From CAZKEW01 sp964580435 (GTDB lineage: Bacteria > Acidobacteriota > Aminicenantia > Aminicenantales > UBA8522): a stretch of DNA of 26,888 nucleotides. The notes beneath the pieces were generated by a model. It did no database searches. It saw only the letters and a program-made list of their open reading frames with translations, and was not told the origin of the DNA. Shown piece after piece: positions 22,685-26,888 of the stretch. The number at the start of each line of letters is the position of its first letter. Position 1 is the stretch's first letter. Where the stretch lies: positions 1 to 26,888 of the forward strand of contig CAZOKP010000031.1 of NCBI GenBank assembly GCA_964580435.1, read 5' to 3'. The translations under genes were made by a program, and so were the position numbers.

Positions 22685-23509
22685 TCACTCGAAATCAAAA
22701 AAATCAATACGCGCGGCATTCTGCCTTCCCCGCGTCCAGTCATCATTCTCGTACTTTTCTTTCTGGATCCGAAAAATGACAGCATGTTCATCGGGCCGGA
22801 AAATGCTGGGCACAAAACGAATCCCAAAAGACTCGCTGATTCCTGCGGCCAGGTGTTCGACTGCCCACTCGAAGGTCACAGGCTTCCCCAGGGCTTCGGA
22901 GAGAGAGGTCATTCGGATGCGGCCGTCTTCTCCTTTGAGAACTGCGGCCTGTTTCAACAGACCCTCATCCGAATAAAGAGGAATGGAGCCGTGCTGAAGA
23001 AAACGGCAGCCCACTCTTTTCTGGGCGCTCCCGATGATCTTTTTCCCGTCGATCTCAACCTCATCTCGAGCCGGATAAGAAAAACAGGGCATGTTTCCCT
23101 TACTATAAGACGAAGGAGGCGGGCCGGATAGTCTCGCTTCCAGGCCCATTTTTTTGAGTCCAAGAATGAGGGCGTTTGAAATCAACCGGTAAGATTCAGC
23201 CAGAGTCGATGAAAAGGCCTGCCTGTCGGAAGAGACTAGGGCGTATGTGATTTCTCTCCAGTGGAGGACGAGTTTCCCGCCGGTGATTCTTCTGACGATA
23301 TTGACCCCGTTTTTCTTGCAGAAATCGAGGTTGATGGCTTTATCCAGGGCCTGCGAATAGCCCAGCGACGCCGTTGGCCTATCCCATTGATAAAGGCGGA
23401 CGCACGTTTGAGGCGTCTGGCCAAGGGAGCGAAAAAGGTATTCGTCAATGGCCATATTCACGGAGCCCCGCTGAGGGACATGATCGACGATGAGGCTCCA
23501 TTCTTTCAT
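22685..23509 (-). CDS. Lipoate-protein ligase A family protein
   Basis: This 274-residue member of the BPL/LplA/LipB family attaches lipoate or octanoate to E2/GcvH proteins. Motifs are the N-terminal NMAIDEYLF, VRLYQWDRPTASLGYSQ, the family signature IVRRITGGKLVLHW (71-84), and the catalytic lysine in DGKKIIGSAQKR (about K157). The C-terminal accessory domain is short, so it may be an octanoyltransferase or LipM-type enzyme instead of a full ligase. ATG 23509 (MKEWSLIVDH) is chosen; the frame runs further upstream to 23575, but that part lies over a hairpin and the tRNA-Gly end and shows no family similarity. Confidence 0.85.
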   Translation of the reverse strand: MKEWSLIVDHVPQRGSVNMAIDEYLFRSLGQTPQTCVRLYQWDRPTASLGYSQALDKAINLDFCKKNGVNIVRRITGGKLVLHWREITYALVSSDRQAFSSTLAESYRLISNALILGLKKMGLEARLSGPPPSSYSKGNMPCFSYPARDEVEIDGKKIIGSAQKRVGCRFLQHGSIPLYSDEGLLKQAAVLKGEDGRIRMTSLSEALGKPVTFEWAVEHLAAGISESFGIRFVPSIFRPDEHAVIFRIQKEKYENDDWTRGRQNAARIDFFDFE

Positions 23510-23518
23510 GGCCAGAAA

Positions 23519-23553
23519 ATGGAGACGGTCCGCAAAAAGAACCGCCCCTCCAT
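23519..23553. repeat. Degenerate third copy of the GACGGTTC palindrome
   Basis: ATGGAG (23519-23524) pairs with CTCCAT (23548-23553), and CGGT (23526-23529) with ACCG (23541-23544). The centre CCGCAAAAAGAACCG closely matches the hairpin at 18404-18430. It lies between tRNA-Gly and the lipoate ligase gene. On the minus strand a short T run (TTTT) follows, so it may end the tRNA transcript. Confidence 0.55.
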
Positions 23554-23566
23554 AGTCAATATAGAG

Positions 23567-23638
23567 AGCGGGCAACGGGATTCGAACCCGCGACTCCCAG
23601 CTTGGGAAGCTGGCACTCTACCGCTGAGTTATGCCCGC
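23567..23638 (-). tRNA. tRNA-Gly (anticodon CCC)
   Basis: On the minus strand a complete cloverleaf is seen. The acceptor is GCGGGCA/TGCCCGC, the D stem ACTC/GAGT, the anticodon stem CCAGC/GCTGG around TTCCCAA (anticodon CCC), and the T arm GCGGG-TTCGAAT-CCCGT. The discriminator is T and CCA is not encoded. Confidence 0.95.
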
Positions 23639-23680
23639 TCGTTCTTCCAATCTTCACTAAATTTCTGTGTTCCGGAGACC

Positions 23681-23830
23681 CCTATTGTACGGTTTATCGC
23701 TTGTGTTTTCAACTTCATTACTGACTATGCAGTTGTCGATCGCATCATCAGCCATCTCAAACTGAACTTTATCGCAGACAAGCCTCTACGCCCGCGCATC
23801 GCTTATCAGGAAGTTCTGATAACCCCGCAC
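23681..23830 (+). pseudogene. Possible C-terminal remnant of an IS91-type transposase
   Basis: Just beside tRNA-Gly, the plus strand encodes VRFIACVFNFITDYAVVDRI followed by ISHLKLNFIADKPLRPR. This resembles the conserved tail of IS91-like (Y2/zinc-binding) transposases, where a MRIIAFI..-VV..IL.HL pattern is followed by a Pro-rich end. Nothing upstream encodes the catalytic part. No insertion-sequence ends could be identified. The similarity covers only about 45 residues and is from memory of the family pattern. The rest of 23639-24044 shows no gene. Confidence 0.4.
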
Positions 23831-24044
23831 TCTCCAGCCATCCTTGTTTCGAGATTCGGTTTACTATTTCCCTCGATGATTGATGGGAAAGTCGAGCTAA
23901 AGATGCCCACCCGGCCAGCGCAGCAGAAAAACAAATGCTTATCTTTCTGATAAGGTCAATTGCGCATCCGTCGCCAGCTTCTTCACGCAGGCTAAGCTTG
24001 AGAGGTGGATCTCATATTGTTGAGAATCCAGTCCGCCACCCGCT

Positions 24045-24773
24045 TCAATTCTCGACCTCTTCGCTCGCCACAGTTCCCCGTTTGATCATGATATCGAGGA
24101 CCTCCCTGGCGCGGTCCTCAATATAGTCCGTGCCGCTCAGTGGATTGTACCTTTGAGGGCTGGGAAGAACGACTGCCAGATGGGCGGCCTCCTGAGGACT
24201 GAGCGCTGAGGCCGGTTTCCTATAATACCGCTGCGAGGCGGCCTCGGCCCCGAAGATCCCGGCTCCCCATTCAACCACATTGAGGTAGAGCTCGAGGATC
24301 CTTTTTTTGGACAGCGCGCTCTCGAGCCTCCAGGTCAGAATGATCTCTCTTAGCTTACGGATGGGATTCCTGGACGGCGATAAAAAAAGGTTCTTGGCCA
24401 GCTGCTGGGTGATGGTGCTTCCTCCATGCTTCCATGTCTTATTCTTGATATCTTTCTCGAGGGCGGTCTTGATAGCTTCGAAATCAAAACCTTTATGGCT
24501 CCAGAACTTGTCGTCCTCGGAGATCACGACGGCTTGAACGAGGTAAGGGGAAATCTTGTCCAGAGGCATCCAGGTGTAGGCGATAGCCAGATTCCTTCCC
24601 GCCTTTCTGGACATCTTCTGGCGGTATTTCATGAAGGCGGTCGCCTTCGGCGCGTCTTTTTTGAGCCGGGAAATGTTGGGGAAAACCAGGCTATAGCCTA
24701 TTCCCAGCATGAGAATCGCCAGGATGATAAGAGACGTCCTTACGAGAATCCTTCTCCAGCGCATTTTGGGCAT
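24045..24773 (-). CDS. mtgA: Monofunctional biosynthetic peptidoglycan transglycosylase
   Basis: This 242-residue GT51 enzyme polymerises lipid II into glycan strands at the inner membrane. One N-terminal transmembrane helix spans about 9-29. The catalytic motifs are VVISEDDKFWSHKGFD (E86), GGSTITQQLAKNLFL (117-131), RKLREIILTWRLE and KKRILELYLNVVEWG. Length equals typical MtgA and no transpeptidase domain follows. ATG 24773 is immediately followed by a second in-frame ATG three codons on. No ribosome-binding site is strong enough to decide between them. Confidence 0.93.
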   Translation of the reverse strand: MPKMRWRRILVRTSLIILAILMLGIGYSLVFPNISRLKKDAPKATAFMKYRQKMSRKAGRNLAIAYTWMPLDKISPYLVQAVVISEDDKFWSHKGFDFEAIKTALEKDIKNKTWKHGGSTITQQLAKNLFLSPSRNPIRKLREIILTWRLESALSKKRILELYLNVVEWGAGIFGAEAASQRYYRKPASALSPQEAAHLAVVLPSPQRYNPLSGTDYIEDRAREVLDIMIKRGTVASEEVEN

Positions 24774-25005
24774 GCAACCGGATTATAGCACAGCGGAAAT
24801 GCCGCTCGCGACCGGAGGTTGACGGGCGCGAAACTGGCGGAAGAGATCCTGCGTCTCTCGATCATCGCCATGCGCATTGGCATTCCGGGCGTGGTCGTCA
24901 GCTCGACCGTTTCCAACAGGGCCTGCCGCCGGACGGTTCGTCAGGACCCACGTTGACCAAATAGAGAATCCGGCCATTGCCAAAGACGCTATTCTACTAT
25001 TCCGA
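24774..25005. other. Gene-free stretch between mtgA and the serine hydrolase promoter
   Basis: About 230 bases lack a supportable gene. Short frames exist on both strands but match no family I recognise. Composition shifts from GC-rich (24790-24960) to AT-rich towards the promoter at 25006. It could contain decayed coding DNA. Confidence 0.5.
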
Positions 25006-25034
25006 TTGATTTTATAGGTTTATTGTATTATTAT
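25006..25034 (+). promoter_or_regulatory. Candidate sigma70-type promoter of the serine hydrolase gene
   Basis: TTGATT (25006-25011) and TATTAT (25029-25034) are 17 bases apart in an AT-rich island. The start codon is about 150 bases downstream. The long leader 25041-25193 holds only short frames. Confidence 0.45.
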
Positions 25035-25193
25035 CGAGTGACATGGGATCGGAAGAAATGAAGACCCGCCATGAAAGAAGACCTACAAGCCTTGTGGCTG
25101 CCGGATGCGCACGGCGCGGAAAAGGAAGTACCTATGCCTGCGGCACGCCGAGAAACAAGAAGCAATCACGAAGATGGAAAGAGAGGAGAGACG

Positions 25194-26564
25194 ATGAATT
25201 CAAATTGGATTTGCACCGCGATATTTACCATTCTAACACTGGCTGGCCTGGCGTGGGGTGAAGCCAAGCCCAAGGCAACGAGCGCGCAGGCGACCAATTC
25301 TGCAAACCCGCCTGTAACACTGAGCGCCGCGGCGCCCGGCAGCGTCGGTTTCGACCTTCTCAACGCCGCCATGCATCGCATGGTGGACGAAGGCGAAGTT
25401 GCTGGGATCATGACGATGCTGGTACGCCACGGCAAGATCGTGAACTACGACGCGTACGGCAAAGACAGCATCGCGAAGAACACGCCGCTCAGACGCGACA
25501 GCATCTTCCGCATGTATTCGCAGACCAAACCCGTCACGGGCGTCGCCATGATGATCCTGTTCGAACAGGCCAAGTGGCAGCTGAACGACCCGATATCGAA
25601 GTACATTCCCGAATTCGCGAATCTGAAGGTTTTTGCGGGCCTGGACAAGGACGGCAAGCCGATTCTCGAAGACCCGAAGCAGCCGCCGACAATGGCCATG
25701 CTCATGAGCCACACCGCCGGCTTCGGGTACGGCTTGATCATTGAGAACTACATCGATTACGTCAATCAGCAGTTTCAAAAGCTGGGGGTCCTGAGATCCA
25801 ACGGTTTGCACGAGGCGGTAAGGAAGATCGCCAGCATTCCCTTGCTGTATCAGCCCGGCACCCGGTGGTCGTATTCCGCCGCAGTGGACATCCAGGGCTA
25901 CATTGTTGAAAAACTCTCCGGTCGGCGTTTCGGTGATTTCCTTGCCGAGCATCTGTTTGCCCCGCTGGGCATGAAGGATACGGGGTTTTACGCTGCGGGT
26001 GACAAGGCCGCACGCCTCGCCTCCGTCTACCAATTCGAACCCGAGAACAAGAAGCTGATCGAGCTGACGCCCACCACAAATTCGGGGGTTAAGGAAGGCC
26101 ACGAGGATTTCACTAAACAGCCGTCGATGGATTCGGGCGGCGGCGGATTGGTGTCCACGATCGATGACTACGCGCGCTTCTGTCAGATGATTCTGAACGG
26201 CGGCACCTACAATGGCGTGCGCATCCTCGCGCCCGCGTCAGTTGCGCTCATGCAAGCCGATCTCATTCCGGCAACCGTAATACCTGAAGAAAGCGGCGGT
26301 TTCCCGGCCTTCGGCGGTCCGGTGCTCGGCCACGGCCTGGATTTCGGCGTAATAAAGGACCCGGCGCGCATGGGTACGCCGGCAGGACAGGGCAGTATCT
26401 TTTGGGGCGGCGGCGCGGGCACCTGGTTCTGGATCGATCCGAAGAACGACCTGTTTTTTCTCGGCATGATGCAACGGGTGGGCGACGACGTGGCGCACTG
26501 GGCAGCTCTGCTCATGATCTCGCAGACACTCGTCTACGACGCACTCACGGAACCTAACAAGTAA
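25194..26564 (+). CDS. Secreted serine hydrolase of the class C beta-lactamase/esterase family
   Basis: This 456-residue protein has a signal peptide (1-22, ICTAIFTILTLAGLAWGEA). The beta-lactamase-fold domain (about 50-450) has the SxxK motif SQTK (S109, K112) in FRMYSQTKPVTGVAMM, the second motif YSA (Y227) in RWSYSAAVDIQGYIVEKLSG, and a C-terminal GGGAGTWFWIDP strand that replaces KTG/HxG. This set is typical of family VIII esterases and EstB-like enzymes more than of true beta-lactamases. The substrate is unknown. ATG 25194 is fixed by AGGAG (25184-25188); the frame extends upstream to 25071, but without a signal sequence. It stands alone, next to a metE fragment on the opposite strand, and may be laterally acquired. 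Confidence 0.88.
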   Translation: MNSNWICTAIFTILTLAGLAWGEAKPKATSAQATNSANPPVTLSAAAPGSVGFDLLNAAMHRMVDEGEVAGIMTMLVRHGKIVNYDAYGKDSIAKNTPLRRDSIFRMYSQTKPVTGVAMMILFEQAKWQLNDPISKYIPEFANLKVFAGLDKDGKPILEDPKQPPTMAMLMSHTAGFGYGLIIENYIDYVNQQFQKLGVLRSNGLHEAVRKIASIPLLYQPGTRWSYSAAVDIQGYIVEKLSGRRFGDFLAEHLFAPLGMKDTGFYAAGDKAARLASVYQFEPENKKLIELTPTTNSGVKEGHEDFTKQPSMDSGGGGLVSTIDDYARFCQMILNGGTYNGVRILAPASVALMQADLIPATVIPEESGGFPAFGGPVLGHGLDFGVIKDPARMGTPAGQGSIFWGGGAGTWFWIDPKNDLFFLGMMQRVGDDVAHWAALLMISQTLVYDALTEPNK

Positions 26565-26571
26565 TTTTGGC

Positions 26572-26672
26572 GCGCCCCCGGGCCTTTCCCGCAGTTGCTG
26601 CGCCGCGGCCACGATGTAGCGAAGCACTGCCTCGGTTTCCGGCCAGCCACGTGTTTTCAGCCCGCAATCAGG
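26572..26672 (-). pseudogene. C-terminal remnant of a MetE-like methionine synthase
   Basis: The minus strand reads PDCGLKTRGWPETEAVLRYI and then VAAAQQLRERPG. This matches the conserved end of cobalamin-independent methionine synthase (NPDCGLKTR, containing the last zinc ligand Cys, then an Ala-rich helix). The preceding residues (CRRTSES) no longer resemble MetE. The frame then runs into DNA antisense to the hydrolase. Only about 33 residues survive, so it is a relic or a recombination scar. Confidence 0.6.
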
Positions 26673-26676
26673 TGAT

Positions 26677-26853
26677 TCAGAGGTACGTCGGCAGGATCAC
26701 CGTTGCCTCGAGCAAGATGTGAAACGGCGCCGTCAGGGCATCGGAGATGTTCGCGTCGATACCAATGCCATCATGGCAGATCTTTTTTCCCCTGGAAAGG
26801 AGGATTTCCAGGGGAGTGTCAGACGGCATACTTTTGGATTCGAAGTCCACCAC
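26677..26853 (-). other. Unrecognised 58-codon open frame at the window edge
   Basis: A frame from GTG 26853 to a TGA at 26677-26679 encodes about 58 residues, including MPSDTPLEILLSRGKKICHD and GIGIDANISDALTAPFHIL. No ribosome-binding site or family is evident. It contains the 26789 hairpin. It could be part of a longer decayed gene, because a stop lies just upstream of the GTG. Confidence 0.25.
26789..26814. repeat. Perfect 10-base hairpin
   Basis: CCCCTGGAAA (26789-26798) and TTTCCAGGGG (26805-26814) flank the loop GGAGGA. No T run follows on either strand in the right place, so it is not an intrinsic terminator. A second small palindrome, TGCCATCATGGCA, lies at 26766-26778. Confidence 0.6.
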
Positions 26854-26888
26854 TCTATCCTATCTCAAACTGGGCAGTCCGGTGCCAA

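Noticed and set aside
23510..23575. Longer N-terminus of the lipoate ligase starting at 23575
   Set aside because: The extra residues cover a hairpin and the edge of tRNA-Gly and have no family similarity; ATG 23509 gives the normal start.
25071..25193. Upstream start of the serine hydrolase at 25071
   Set aside because: It would bury the signal peptide, and the strong AGGAG site is placed for ATG 25194.
26789..26814. Intrinsic terminator after the serine hydrolase
   Set aside because: The stem is perfect, but the T run precedes it on the plus strand and becomes A on the minus strand, so it cannot act as a classical terminator in either direction.

Overview
The window looks like a chromosomal segment of a diderm (Gram-negative-type) bacterium. 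The signs are ADP-heptose enzymes with a family 9 heptosyltransferase (LPS core), a large outer-membrane barrel of the DUF5916 type, a monofunctional peptidoglycan transglycosylase, and two ECF sigma/anti-sigma pairs. The gene style (DUF5916, DUF4097/DUF5668 with ECF factors, archaeal-type HMG-CoA synthase next to acyl-CoA carboxylase genes) fits Acidobacteriota or Candidatus Aminicenantes. That placement is an inference from gene content only; no rRNA or marker gene is present.

Layout. 1-1000: tRNA-Leu(CAA) with a clear sigma70-type promoter, a frameshifted C-terminal remnant of a MATE transporter, and a NudL-like CoA pyrophosphatase (all minus). 1095-3770: CBM9-like/DUF5916 outer-membrane protein. 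3828-7514: tight plus-strand operon hldA, hldC, GT9 heptosyltransferase, ICMT-like methyltransferase and trmH. 7517-10313: minus operon of ECF sigma, putative anti-sigma and an HtrA-like protein whose catalytic His and Asp are replaced. 10320-11179: no gene, but an array of imperfect structured repeats. 11180-15607: liuB, liuC and a methylcrotonyl-CoA carboxylase alpha subunit split into two genes. 15645-15750: a long imperfect hairpin related to the repeat array. 15759-18374: archaeal-type HMG-CoA synthase, acetoacetyl-CoA thiolase and DUF35 protein. 18404-18442: a bidirectional terminator-like hairpin just ahead of the HMG-CoA synthase gene. 18545-21702: ECF promoter, ECF sigma, zinc-finger anti-sigma, two LiaF-like/DUF5668 membrane proteins and a DUF4097 protein, ending in a UUCG terminator. 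21753-23638 (minus): an unrecognised 299-aa protein, a lipoate-protein ligase and tRNA-Gly(CCC). 23681-26888: a patchy region with a possible IS91-type transposase tail, mtgA, a secreted beta-lactamase-fold hydrolase, and a metE C-terminal remnant.

How it works together. The most notable unit is the seven-gene minus-strand block 18374-11180. It joins thiolase, HMG-CoA synthase and DUF35 (acetyl-CoA to HMG-CoA) to methylglutaconyl-CoA hydratase and methylcrotonyl-CoA carboxylase (HMG-CoA to methylcrotonyl-CoA), with no HMG-CoA lyase. This could be an isoprenoid-style carbon route linking acetyl-CoA and leucine/isovaleryl-CoA metabolism in either direction. The other striking points are the HtrA pseudoprotease encoded with an ECF sigma factor, and two families of dispersed structured repeats.
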